A DNA stretch of 46,920 nt, taken from positions 1 through 46,920 of the forward strand of contig NZ_WBMS02000028.1 of assembly GCF_008923205.2 (NCBI RefSeq). Reading direction: 5' to 3'. Below, in pieces: positions 23,356 through 32,600 of this stretch (positions within the stretch are counted from its first letter, which is position 1; each line of letters starts with the position of its first letter). The translations under genes and the position numbers were made by a program. The notes under the pieces were generated by a model. That model saw nothing but the letters and a program-made list of their open reading frames with translations, searched no databases and was not told the origin of the DNA. This DNA comes from Actinomadura physcomitrii. GTDB taxonomy: Bacteria; Actinomycetota; Actinomycetes; Streptosporangiales; Streptosporangiaceae.

Positions 23356-23946
23356 TCAGTCCGGATCGGCGGGCTCGTCCAGGCGGCGCTTGTAGTAGGC
23401 CCACGGCGAGTCGAAATCGGACGGCACGATGAGCTCCCAGCCCCGCTCCTCCAGGGCGCGGCGGCGCCGTCGCGACGGCCACCACAGCCGCCGGTGCTCC
23501 CATTTGTCCGGCGAGGCCTCGACCAGGTGGAACAGGTAGCCGTAGTCGACGGCATGCCAGCCGCGGCGCCCCTCCTTCTCCAGCGCCTCCATCTCGTTGA
23601 AGGCGTGCAGCGGCCGCAGCACCCTGCGGGTGGGACCGTCGTCCGGCACGGCGCCCTTCGCCGCGGCCGCGGCGGCGCCGAAGCGCTGCTGGGCGGCCTG
23701 GCGGCTGATGCCGAGCAGCCGCCCGACGACCTCCCAGCTGTGCCCGGCGGCGCGCGCGCCGGTGATCGACTGGCGCAGCAGCCTGCTCGCCTCCTCCGCC
23801 GCGACGGCCGACGCGGCGACCATCAGCAACGCGGCGTCCGGGTCGCCGCCGAGGCCCTCGCGGCCCTTCTCGTGCGCGGACAGGACGGCTTCCGCGACGG
23901 CCTCGCGGATCGCGTCCGACTGCTCACCGGTGAGGCTCGCGGTCAC
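23356..23946 (-). CDS. HTH protein, probable autoregulator
   Basis: This 196-residue protein has a helical N-terminus, a helix-turn-helix at about 69-90 (SWEVVGRLLGISRQAAQQRF) and a basic C-terminal domain with many Trp and Arg (WEHRRLWWPSRRRRR, then ERGWELIVPSDFDSPWAYYK). I do not recognise the C-terminal part. Its GTG overlaps the stop of the small membrane protein gene (GTGA). Two palindromes precede that gene, and I infer that this protein binds them. Confidence 0.7.
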   Translation of the reverse strand: MTASLTGEQSDAIREAVAEAVLSAHEKGREGLGGDPDAALLMVAASAVAAEEASRLLRQSITGARAAGHSWEVVGRLLGISRQAAQQRFGAAAAAAKGAVPDDGPTRRVLRPLHAFNEMEALEKEGRRGWHAVDYGYLFHLVEASPDKWEHRRLWWPSRRRRRALEERGWELIVPSDFDSPWAYYKRRLDEPADPD

Positions 23947-24179
23947 CGGCCGTCCTCGTCGCGGCCGCGCAGCGGCTCGAGCTCGTCGAGGCGGGCGGCG
24001 TCCTCGGACGGGCGCGGCCTCCGGGCCGCCGTCACGACGCCCGCGACGAAGACCGCGAACGCGGCGACGATGGAGGCCGCCCAGAGCGCGAGGCTGTCGT
24101 ACACGGCCTGGAGGGCGAAGAGGATAGCGACCACCGGAAGGCAGACGGTACCGATCAGGGCTCGGACAGGAGGGGTCAT
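23943..24179 (-). CDS. Small two-helix membrane protein
   Basis: This 78-residue protein has two transmembrane helices (about 5-23 and 27-47) and an Arg/Glu-rich cytoplasmic tail. It is of unknown function. The ATG at 24179 has no Shine-Dalgarno site and lies 7 bases after a -10-like element, so the mRNA is probably leaderless. It is first in a two-gene unit with the HTH protein, a layout common for membrane sensor/regulator pairs. Confidence 0.65.
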   Translation of the reverse strand: MTPPVRALIGTVCLPVVAILFALQAVYDSLALWAASIVAAFAVFVAGVVTAARRPRPSEDAARLDELEPLRGRDEDGR

Positions 24180-24182
24180 GAC

Positions 24183-24227
24183 GTCAAGGATTCCTTGACA
24201 TCCCGGCCGCGTCAACGATTCATTGAC
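24183..24227 (-). promoter_or_regulatory. Twin palindromic operators over a promoter
   Basis: Two 17-bp palindromes, GTCAAGGATTCCTTGAC (24183-24199) and GTCAACGATTCATTGAC (24211-24227), share the pattern GTCAAnGATTCnTTGAC and are offset by 28 bp. On the minus strand they cover a -10 (AATCCT, 24187-24192) and a -35 (TTGACG, 24210-24215) spaced by 17 bases. Confidence 0.75.
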
Positions 24228-24228
24228 A

Positions 24229-25041
24229 TTATTCGTACATGACGTCGACCGCGTACCGGGTGAACCCGAGCGACTCGTACAGCCGGACGGCCGCCGTGTT
24301 CGACTCGTCCACGTAGAGCATGAACTGCCCGGCGCCGGTCTCCCGCAGATGGTGCAGCCCGGCGAGCGTGAGGGTGCGGCCCAGGCCGAGGCCCTGCGCG
24401 TCCGGGTCGACCCCGACCACGTACACCTCGCCGATGCCGCCGGGGTGCCTCTTCGTCCAGTGGAACCCCACCAGCTCGCCGCCGCGCTCGGCGAGGAAGA
24501 AGCCGGACGGGTCGAACCAGTCCTCCGCCTCGCGCTCCCGGACGTCCTCGATCGTCCAGGCGCCCTGCTCGGGATGGTCGGCGAACGCGCGGCCGTTCAC
24601 CCGCAGCCACGCCTCCTCGTCACGCCCCGGCTCGAACGCGCGCAGCCGGACGCCCTCGGCGACCACCGGCTCCGGCAGCGGTCCCTCAGCAGGACGGCGC
24701 ATCTGGAGCAGCGCGCGCACACGGGCCATCCCCTCGGACTCGGCGAGCCCCGCCGCGGCCGGCAGATCACCGTGCGCCCACACGCGCAGCGGCCCGCCCG
24801 CCTTCCCGCGCAGCGCCCGCAGCAGCGCGCGCCCATGCCCGCGCCGCCGGAACTCCGGATGGACGACCAGCTCACCGGCGGCCGCATCGAGATGCGCGTA
24901 CCCGGCGACCGCCCCACCGTCGCGGACCACCAGGCCGCCCCGCCCGGCGCGCAACGCGAGCAGCGCGTGCTCCGACAACGGCGCCACACCGTCCGCGGCC
25001 GTGGCCCTTTCCACCAGCGCGCCCACTTCCCGCTCGTCCAT
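24229..25041 (-). CDS. mshD: MshD, mycothiol synthase
   Basis: This 270-residue enzyme has two GNAT domains. It acetylates Cys-GlcN-Ins with acetyl-CoA in the last step of mycothiol synthesis. The N-terminal domain has the LVVHPEFRRRGHGRALL motif. The C-terminal catalytic domain has GEVYVVGVDPDAQGLGLGRTL and LYVDESNTAAVRLYESLGF, highly typical of MshD. The ATG at 25041 has AGGG 7 bases upstream. A GTG at 25047 is an alternative. It is divergent from the 5'-nucleotidase gene. Confidence 0.94.
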   Translation of the reverse strand: MDEREVGALVERATAADGVAPLSEHALLALRAGRGGLVVRDGGAVAGYAHLDAAAGELVVHPEFRRRGHGRALLRALRGKAGGPLRVWAHGDLPAAAGLAESEGMARVRALLQMRRPAEGPLPEPVVAEGVRLRAFEPGRDEEAWLRVNGRAFADHPEQGAWTIEDVREREAEDWFDPSGFFLAERGGELVGFHWTKRHPGGIGEVYVVGVDPDAQGLGLGRTLTLAGLHHLRETGAGQFMLYVDESNTAAVRLYESLGFTRYAVDVMYE

Positions 25042-25060
25042 GATCACACCCTAACCGGCG

Positions 25061-25099
25061 GTCACCCTGGTCAAGTTGTCACATAACCGTCATCACTCC
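25061..25099 (+). promoter_or_regulatory. Candidate PHO box upstream of the 5'-nucleotidase
   Basis: Four GTCA units begin at 25061, 25070, 25078 and 25089. The last two are 11 bases apart (TGTCACATAAC, CGTCATCACTC) and loosely match the PhoP repeat unit. The match is weaker than at pstS. Confidence 0.35.
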
Positions 25100-25138
25100 G
25101 CCGATCGCCGGATGCCCGGCCTCTCTAGCGTCCAGCGC

Positions 25139-26818
25139 ATGATCCGACGACGCACCCTCCTGGCCGGCGCGGCAGCGGTGGTCACGGCCCTGGGCCTGGC
25201 CGCGGCGCCCGCGTCCGCGCACCCCAAGCCCCCGGCGTCCGTGCGCCTGCTCGCACTGAACGACTTCCACGGCAACCTGGAGCCCCCCACCGGCAGCTCC
25301 GGCACCGCCATCGACGAGAACGGGAACTCCGTCCCCGCCGGCGGCGCCGCCTACATCGCCGCCCACCTCAAGCAGCTGCGCGACCGCGACACCCTGACGG
25401 TCGCGCAGGGCGACCTGATCGGCGCGTCGCCGCTGATCTCGGCGGCCTTCCACGACGAGCCGTCCATCCAGTTCATGAACGACATCGGGCTCACCGCCTC
25501 GGCCGTCGGCAACCACGAGTTCGACGAGGGCTACGAGGAGCTCCTCCGGATCCAGAACGGCGGCTGCCACCCCGTCGACGGGTGCTCCCCCGCCGGCAAG
25601 TGGAAGGGCGCCGACTTCGACTACCTCGCGGCGAACGTGCTGCTGGAGAAGAAGAACAAGCCGATCCTCGACCCCTGGACGATCCGCCGCGTCAACGGCG
25701 TCAAGGTCGGCTTCATCGGCGTCGTCACCAAGACCACCCCGACCATCGTCACCGCCGACGGCATCAAGGGCCTGCGGTTCGACGACGAGGTCGCCGCCGC
25801 GAACAAGGCCGCCAAGGAACTGAAGAAGCGCGGCGTCCACGCGATGGTGCTGCTCGTCCACGAGGGCGACAACGTCAACGCCGGCGAGAAGCCCGACGAC
25901 TGCGGCGTCGTCCCCGGCGCCGGAACCCGCATCGCCCAGCAGGCCGACCCCGACATCGACGTCGTCCTCGCCGGCCACACCCACCAGCAGTACATCTGCA
26001 CGGTGAAGGGCCCCGACGGCCGGCCGCGGCTCTACTCCTCCGGCTCCTCGTTCGGCCGGGTCATCACCCAGGTCGACTTCAAGGTCGACCAGCGCACCGA
26101 CGACATCGTCCGGTCGTCGATGACGGCCGACAACCACGTCGTCACCCGCGACATCGCCCCGGACCCGGCCACGCAGAAGTTCGTGCAGACCTGGAAGGAC
26201 CGGGTCAGCGTGATCGCCGACAAGCCCGTCGGCAAGATCACCGCCGACCTCACCCGCGCCCCGTCCGCCGCCGGCGAGACCGCGCTCGGCGACGTCATCG
26301 CCGACTCCCAGCTCGCCGCGATGAAGGACAAGGGCGCGCAGGTCGCGCTGATGAACCCCGGCGGCGTCCGGACCGACCTCACCTACAAGGCGAGCGGCTC
26401 CGAGGGCGACGGCGTCGTCACCTACGGCGAGGCGTTCGCCGTCCAGCCGTTCAGCAACGTGCTCGGCGTGACGTCGCTGACCGGCGCCCAGCTCGACGCC
26501 CTGCTCGAGCAGCAGTGGACGTCCGCGGGCGAGAAGATCCTGCAGCCGTCGGCGAACCTGCACTTCACCATCGACCGCTCCAAGCCCGTCGGTGACCGCG
26601 TCTCGAACATCACCGTCGACGGCACCGCCGTGGACCCGGCCGCGACCTACAAGGTCGCCGCCAACAACTTCCTGCTCGGCGGCGGCGACGGCTTCACCAC
26701 GTTCACCCAGGGCAAGGACCAGGTCCTCGGCCCCATCGACCTGGACGGCTTCGTCACCTACCTAGGCGCCCAGGGCACGATCGCACCCCCCACCCTGACC
26801 CGAATCTCCGGAAACTGA
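25139..26818 (+). CDS. Secreted 5'-nucleotidase / 2',3'-cyclic phosphodiesterase
   Basis: This 559-residue exported enzyme has a basic signal peptide (MIRRRTLLAGAAAV, cleaved near ASA-H at 31). A metallophosphoesterase domain carries ALNDFHGN, GDLIGASP, GNHEFDEG, LVHEGD and LAGHTHQQY (dinuclear metal site). The C-terminal 5'-nucleotidase domain contains ETALGDVIADSQL, NPGGVRTDL and FLLGGGDGF. It releases phosphate from extracellular nucleotides. There is no wall anchor, so it is probably free. The ATG at 25139 gives a clean signal peptide. Confidence 0.93.
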   Translation: MIRRRTLLAGAAAVVTALGLAAAPASAHPKPPASVRLLALNDFHGNLEPPTGSSGTAIDENGNSVPAGGAAYIAAHLKQLRDRDTLTVAQGDLIGASPLISAAFHDEPSIQFMNDIGLTASAVGNHEFDEGYEELLRIQNGGCHPVDGCSPAGKWKGADFDYLAANVLLEKKNKPILDPWTIRRVNGVKVGFIGVVTKTTPTIVTADGIKGLRFDDEVAAANKAAKELKKRGVHAMVLLVHEGDNVNAGEKPDDCGVVPGAGTRIAQQADPDIDVVLAGHTHQQYICTVKGPDGRPRLYSSGSSFGRVITQVDFKVDQRTDDIVRSSMTADNHVVTRDIAPDPATQKFVQTWKDRVSVIADKPVGKITADLTRAPSAAGETALGDVIADSQLAAMKDKGAQVALMNPGGVRTDLTYKASGSEGDGVVTYGEAFAVQPFSNVLGVTSLTGAQLDALLEQQWTSAGEKILQPSANLHFTIDRSKPVGDRVSNITVDGTAVDPAATYKVAANNFLLGGGDGFTTFTQGKDQVLGPIDLDGFVTYLGAQGTIAPPTLTRISGN

Positions 26819-26913
26819 GACCCGCCTGAACCCCCGAGCGAAAAACCCGGCTGAACACCCCAACGGAAGGCCCGGCTGAGAAAGGTACGGAGGGCCAGAC
26901 CTAAGCCGGGGCA

Positions 26914-26990
26914 CGGGCAGGCCCGCGGAGCGAGTGCAGCGAGCGCAGCGGGCCTGCCCGACGGGGGGTTCCAGGGGGTCGCCCCCCTGG
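26914..26990. repeat. Modular hairpin element, copy 3 (inverted, lacks module B)
   Basis: Read on the minus strand it contains module A (CCAGGGGGG...CCCCCTGG) then module C (CGGGCAGG...CCTGCCCG) of the element at 14741-15024, with module B missing. It lies between the convergent 5'-nucleotidase and pit genes and can terminate both. The preceding 26819-26913 holds a few degenerate CCCGGCTGAACACCCC-type units and no gene. Confidence 0.8.
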
Positions 26991-26994
26991 GCAA

Positions 26995-28155
26995 CTACGC
27001 CCAGAAGTGCACCAGCCAGTACACGACGGCGGCGACGATCGCGGCGGCGGGGAGGGTGAGGACCCACGCCATCACGATGTTGCCCGCCATGCCCCAGCGG
27101 ACGGCGGACAGCCGCTTGGTGGCGCCCGCGCCCATGATCGCCGAGGTGATCGTGTGCGTGGTGGAGATTGGAGCGTGCCAGAAGTAGGCGGTGACGTACA
27201 GGACGATCGATGCGGTCGCTTCGGCGGCGAAGCCCTTCGGCGGGTCCACCTCGATCACCTTGCGGCCGAGCGTCCGCATGATCCGCCAGCCGCCCGCGTA
27301 CGTGCCGAGCGACAGCGCGCCCGCGCACGACACGATCACCCACAGCGGCACCGAGTTCCCGCTCGCGTGCCCGGTGGTGACCAGCGCGAGGACGATGACG
27401 CCCATCGTCTTCTGCGCGTCCTGCAGGCCGTGGCCGAGGGCGAGTGACGCCGCCGACAGCGTCTGCGCGATGCGGAACCGGCGCACCACCCGGCTCGGCT
27501 GCGCCCGCCGGAAGAGCCACAGGATCGCCACCATCACCAGGTAGGCGAGGGCGAACCCGACGACCGGCGACACCACCATCGGCACGACGACCTTGTCGAC
27601 CACGCTGTGCCAGTTCACGTAGGACGACGAGGCCAGCCCGGCGCCCACGACGCCGCCGATCAGCGCGTGCGAGGACGACGACGGCAGCCCGAAGTACCAG
27701 GTGATCAGGTTCCAGGTGATCGCGCCGAGCACGCCGGCGGCGATGACGGTGAGGCCGTGCAGTCCGGTCGGCGGGGTGATGACCTCGCTGATGGTCTTGG
27801 CGACCTCGACGCCGAGCAGCGCGCCCAGCATGTTCATCAGCGCGGCCATGCCGAGCGCCACCCGCGGCGTCAGCGCCCGCGTGGACACCGCCGTCGCGAT
27901 GGCGTTGGCGGCGTCGTGGAAGCCGTTGGTGTAGTCGAAGACCAGCGACACCACGATGACCAGCACGAGCACGGCCATCTGCGCGTCGGACCGCAGCCCG
28001 AGCGCGCCCGCGATCATCACCAGGACGATCCCTGCGAGCAGCAGCAGCCAGGCCCGTCCGCTCACCCGGCGCGTCGCCTGCTCGCCGATGGTGGGCGCGG
28101 CGTCCGCCGCGGGGTCCCGGACGAGCGTCGTGCCCGGGTCCTCGCCTGCGCTCAT
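26995..28155 (-). CDS. pit: Pit-family inorganic phosphate transporter
   Basis: This 386-residue polytopic permease is predicted to import phosphate with low affinity, driven by protons and often as a metal-phosphate complex. It has about ten transmembrane helices and the two PiT signatures: DYTNGFHDAANAIATAV (N-terminal half) and GLQDAQKTMG (second half), plus SSSSHALIGGVVGAG and STTHTITSAIMGAGA. Its ATG overlaps the stop of the DUF47 gene by 4 bases, coupling the pair. Confidence 0.93.
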   Translation of the reverse strand: MSAGEDPGTTLVRDPAADAAPTIGEQATRRVSGRAWLLLLAGIVLVMIAGALGLRSDAQMAVLVLVIVVSLVFDYTNGFHDAANAIATAVSTRALTPRVALGMAALMNMLGALLGVEVAKTISEVITPPTGLHGLTVIAAGVLGAITWNLITWYFGLPSSSSHALIGGVVGAGLASSSYVNWHSVVDKVVVPMVVSPVVGFALAYLVMVAILWLFRRAQPSRVVRRFRIAQTLSAASLALGHGLQDAQKTMGVIVLALVTTGHASGNSVPLWVIVSCAGALSLGTYAGGWRIMRTLGRKVIEVDPPKGFAAEATASIVLYVTAYFWHAPISTTHTITSAIMGAGATKRLSAVRWGMAGNIVMAWVLTLPAAAIVAAVVYWLVHFWA

Positions 28156-28769
28156 GATTCCTTGACCGCGATGGTCTCGACCGTGTTCGCGACGTGCTCG
28201 AACGCGTCCGCGGCCTCTTCGAGGCAGTCGATGACCTGCTTGAGCTTCAGCACGTCCAGGGTGTCGTAGTCGCCGCCGAACAGCTGCGCCAGCAGCTTGC
28301 GGTACACCTGGTCGCCCTGGTTCTCGAGCCGGTTGATCTCGATCCAGTACTCGCTGAGCTCCTTCATGGACCGCAGCCGGGGCATGGCCTCCGCGGTGAG
28401 CTCGGCGGCCCGCTCCAGCACCTCCACCATGTGCACGATGCCCTTCGGAAACTCGTCGATCTTGTAGAGGACGACGAGGTCGGCTGCCTCCTCCATCTCG
28501 TCCATCACGTCGTCGATCGTCGAGGCCAGCCGGTAGATGTCCTCGCGGTCGAACGGGGTGATGAAGGTTTCGTTCAGCCGTCGCATGATCGCGTGAGTGC
28601 ATTCGTCGCCCGCGTGCTCGCAGGCGCGCATCTTCTCCGCGATCGCTGCCCGGTCGGCGCCGTCGCTGATGAGCTCCACGAGCAGCCTGGCGCCGGTGAC
28701 CAGGTTGTTCGCCGAGTCGGCGAACATGTCGTAGAAGCTGTCCTCACGCGGCGTGAGACGCAAGCGCAC
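28152..28769 (-). CDS. DUF47 PhoU-like accessory protein of Pit
   Basis: This 205-residue all-helical protein of the DUF47 (PhoU-like) family partners and regulates Pit transporters. It has REDSFYDMFADSANN near the start, CEHAGDECTHAIMRRLNETFITPFDREDI in the middle with conserved acidic residues, and DCLEEAADAFEHVANTVE at the end. The GTG at 28769 has AGGAG 7 bases upstream. Longer upstream reading is unsupported. A possible -10 (TACGAT, 28806-28811 minus strand) and an 8-bp inverted repeat ACCGGCCG/CGGCCGGT (28818-28857) lie upstream. Confidence 0.9.
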   Translation of the reverse strand: MRLRLTPREDSFYDMFADSANNLVTGARLLVELISDGADRAAIAEKMRACEHAGDECTHAIMRRLNETFITPFDREDIYRLASTIDDVMDEMEEAADLVVLYKIDEFPKGIVHMVEVLERAAELTAEAMPRLRSMKELSEYWIEINRLENQGDQVYRKLLAQLFGGDYDTLDVLKLKQVIDCLEEAADAFEHVANTVETIAVKES

Positions 28770-28985
28770 GTCGTTCTCCTGAAGTGCCGGAACAGTCCGC
28801 AGAGGATCGTAGGCGCTACCGGCCGTAAAAAGAACCTTTGCCCCAGCTTCGGCCGGTGTCCGCCATCCTCTCACCTACAAGATTGCCCTAGATCACCAGG
28901 TACATACCCCTGCGGTCACGCCGATCGGGGCGCTGCGCATAGGCTCGGGGCCGAACCATCGACCGCACGGAGAGTGACGACGAAC

Positions 28986-29189
28986 GTGAGTGAGATTCGT
29001 TACAGCGTCCCGGCGATCAGCTGCGGGCACTGCGTGAACGCGATCAGCGGGGAGGTCCGGCAGGTGCCCGGCGTGCGCGAGGTGGCGGTGGACGTGGACA
29101 CCAAGGTCGTCACCGTCCGTGGCAATGGTCTGGACGACGCGGCGCTGCGCGCGGCGATCGACGAGGCCGGTTACGATGTCGCGGGCTGA
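28986..29189 (+). CDS. Heavy-metal-associated domain protein (copper chaperone)
   Basis: This 67-residue protein is a complete HMA domain. The metal-binding Cys13-x2-Cys16 sits in ISCGHCVNAI, followed by VPGVREVAVDVDTKVVTVRG and AIDEAGYDVA. It should bind Cu(I) in the cytoplasm and pass it to a P-type ATPase. No CopA or CsoR gene is adjacent. The GTG start follows GGAGAG. A sequence at 28904-28916 (ATACCCCTGCGGT) resembles half of a CsoR site. Confidence 0.9.
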   Translation: MSEIRYSVPAISCGHCVNAISGEVRQVPGVREVAVDVDTKVVTVRGNGLDDAALRAAIDEAGYDVAG

Positions 29190-29285
29190 CCTGCTTTTTC
29201 CGGATCCCGCACCCGCGCGGCCGGCCCGCCGGAAACGGGACCGGGGACGTCCGTCGCGGACGCCCCCGGGCGGATCGGGCCTCGG

Positions 29286-29480
29286 CTAATCCTGCGGCGT
29301 CAGCTCGCGACGACCGGCCTCGCCGGAACGCACCCCGAGCACCATGTCGATTTCCGCGATGGTGAGCGGCCGATCCGCCGCCGCCACCGCACTGAGCATC
29401 TCGGCATAGAGTTCGATCTCGTCCAACGCAACGCGGTCGTGGACGCGCAGATCGAGGTTCTGCTGGCGCACCGCGTCCAC
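29286..29480 (-). CDS. Small conserved actinobacterial protein
   Basis: This 64-residue acidic helical protein has the segment EIELYAEMLSAVAAADRPLTIAEIDMVLGV. It resembles short uncharacterised proteins seen in Actinomadura-type genomes. There is no signal peptide or metal motif. It stands alone between the copper chaperone and the AAA protein. The function is unknown. The regular composition supports a real gene, although its size leaves doubt. Confidence 0.6.
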   Translation of the reverse strand: MDAVRQQNLDLRVHDRVALDEIELYAEMLSAVAAADRPLTIAEIDMVLGVRSGEAGRRELTPQD

Positions 29481-29662
29481 CTCCGTTCGTTCCCCACACC
29501 CAAGTCGAGGCTACGCGTCCCGCCCCGACGGGCACATGACCCAAGAGGGCCATTCGAGGGCCACCCGCACCCGTGGTCTTCCCGGGTCAGGCGGGCATGA
29601 TGCGCCCGATCACCGGGAAGGGGACCGCTGAGAAGGCGGTCAAGGGCTCCTGTCGGACGCCG

Positions 29663-32600
29663 TCAGCCGCCCCGGTGGAAGTCGCCGAGCATCTGCTCCA
29701 GCGCCGTCTCCGGCAGGTCGCGGGCGGTGAGCCGGGCCACCGTCGCCGCGTTGACGTCCGCGCCCGCGAGGCGCGCCGCCTGCCGCGCGACCGTCTGCTC
29801 GAACAGCGCCCGGACCGTCCTGGCGTAGGCGAACGACGGGTCCTGGCGCAGCCGCTCGAACCGGGTGAGCAGCTCGACGCGCAGCTCCTCGTCCAGCATG
29901 TACAGGTCGCGCTCGGCGTACTTCTGGAACAGCTGGACCATCTCCCGGTCGCTGATCCCCTGGAACTCCACGACCCGCCCGAACTCGGCGCGGAACGCGG
30001 GATCGCCCGCGAGGAACCCCTCCATCTCCGCCGCCGGACTCGAGCAGACCACCACGAACCGCCCGCCGCGCTCGCGCATGCCGCGCAGCAGCTCGCGCAC
30101 CACCGCCGGGCTCCGGTCCAGCAGGTACGCCTCCTGGATCAGCAGCACGCCGCCGAGCGCCTGCTCGATCATGCCGGCGACCCGGCTCTCGGTGTCCGGC
30201 TGGTCGCGGCCCGCCAGATGCACCGGACGGCACGCCACCACATGCCCCGACTCCAGCAGGCCGAGCGCGGCGTAGATCCCGCCGACGAGCCCCGCCACCG
30301 TCGTCTTGCCCGTCCCGGGCGGCCCCGTGAACACCAGATGGTGCGAGTCGCGGTCCGCCACGCCGTACCGGACCCGGTCCGCCGCCTGCTCCGCCTCGTC
30401 CGCCAGCTCCCGGACGACCGCCTTCACCTCGTCCAGCCCCGTCAGCCCGTCCAGCTGCCGCAGGTAGCCGTCGATGTCGCCGGGCGGGCGCAGCGCCGGC
30501 TCGATGCCCTCCGCGACGCCGTGCAGGTCGTCCGGCGTCAGGACCAGCCGGTCGTGCGACGCCCCCGCCCGCGCCATGTTCCGCTGGCTCGCCTGGTCCA
30601 GATACGCCTCGACGAGCCGCGCGTTCACCAGGTCGCCCGGCCCGCGGAGCCGCTCGAGGTCCTCCTTCGCGACCTCCAGCGCCGCCGCCCCGATCGTCAC
30701 GCGCCGCTCGTCCGCGAGCAGGTGCAGCAGCGTCATCCGGTTGTCCAGCCCGCTGAAATCGGGCAGCCGGTACACCCGGAACGCCTGCACCAGCCTCGGA
30801 TGCTCGCGCAGCAGCCGCTTGTACGCGCGCGGCTCGCACGTCGCGATCAGCGGCGTCGTGTTCACCGGGTCCCGGCGCGCCCGGCGCACCGCGCCGGTGA
30901 CCGCCACCGGGTCCTGCGCGGCGCCGATCGCCACGTCCAGCCGCTCGAACAGGATCGCCGGGCCCGGCTGCCGCAGGATCCGCTCCACCGCGTCCACCGG
31001 CGCGTCCCGGACGTCGTCGGCGTCGTGCGCGCGGATCGCCCCGTCGCCGAGGCCCGCGTCCGCCAGCGTCAACGCGATCAGCCGCGCCAACCTCCGCTGC
31101 CCGGTGTGCGGGCCGCCGACCAGCAGCACCCCCGGCACGCCCGCCGGCGCCGACCCCGGACGGCCGTCCACCCGGGTCGCCTCGGCGCCCTCCCCGGCCG
31201 GTGCGTTCCACTCCTCGACCTGCGCGCGCAGCTCGTCCAGCAGCTCGCCCGCGTCGTGCTCGCCGGACACGAACCCGATCCCGAACCGCTCCAGCGTCCG
31301 GCGCCGGCCGAGGTCCTGCGGCGGCGGGATCTCGTGGACGGGCCGCTCCGGCGACGGCGTGTCGTCCAGGAAGTCGAAGTCGCCGACCATGGTCTCGGAC
31401 ATGACCCGCGTCCCGGGGCCGGGCGGCGCGGCCTGCGCGGGGCCGTCCTCCATGTCCTCCGGACCCAGGATCCGCGTCCCGGGCGCCTGCGCGTTGCTCG
31501 GGGCCGGCGGCACCGGCGCCCCTCCCCCGCCCTCCACGCGCGTCGCGTAGACGTCGCCGGCCGGCCCCGCATCGTCCTCGGCCCGCGTCGCATAGGGATC
31601 GAACGGCTCCGCCGGAGCCCCCTGCGGACTCGGCGCCCCCTGCACGCCAGGCACACCCTGCACGCCCTGCGGGCCATCGGGACCCTGCGGGCTCTGCGGG
31701 CTCTGCATCGCCGGGGCCACGCCGGCGCCGGGGGGCAGTCCCTGGGCTGGAGGCCCGGCACCCGGCCGCTGGTAGCCGAGCTGCGTGTACGGCGGCACGA
31801 TCGGTTCGTCGGCCTTGTCCTCGTCCGGTGAGAACCCGCCGAGCGGCTGCTCGCCGCGGTCGGGCGACGTGGACTCCTGGTCCGCGAAAGCCGGCGGCCC
31901 CGCCTGCGCGGCGCCCGGATATGGCGCGCCGGCCGGCGGCCCGCCGGCGTACGGAGGCTGCTCCGGCCCGCCCGGATACCCGGGGGCGGGCTGCCCGGAC
32001 GGCGCGGCGCCCGGCATCCCGAAAGCCGCCCGCCCCTGATCGTGATCGCTCGGCACGGGCTTGGGCGCGGACTGCTGGAAACCGAGCTCGGTGTACGGCG
32101 GCGCCGCGCTGCCCCCGCCGTCCTCCTCGGGGGGCGAGAAGCCTCTGCCCATCGCCGGGTCCGGCGAGGCGAACCCCGCCGCGGCCCCGGGCTGCCCCCG
32201 CCCCGCCGGGCCGGGCGCGTTCTCCCAGCCCGGCTGGGCCGGCGGCTGGACGAACGGCTGCGCGGGCCCCTGCGGCTCCGCCGGCTGCGGCGGCGCGCCC
32301 GGCGCCACCCCCGGCTGGCTCTGCATGCCGAACGGCGGCGAGGGCGACGGCGACGGGCTCGGCGGCGGTGTCTGGGTCTGCGCGGCCGCCGTCGCGCGCG
32401 CACGGCCGCGCCCGATGATCCCCGCGATGATCGCGGTCGGCACCGGGAAGCCGCGCGGCCGCGCCGGCATCCCGCCGAGCCGGCACCATGCGAGGTCCAG
32501 TTCGTACATCGCCGCGAGCAGCGTCTCCGCGCCCTCGCCGGAGCCCGCCGCCCGCAGCGGGTCGGGCAGCCGCAGGTCCGCGGGCCACAGCCGGCGCAGC

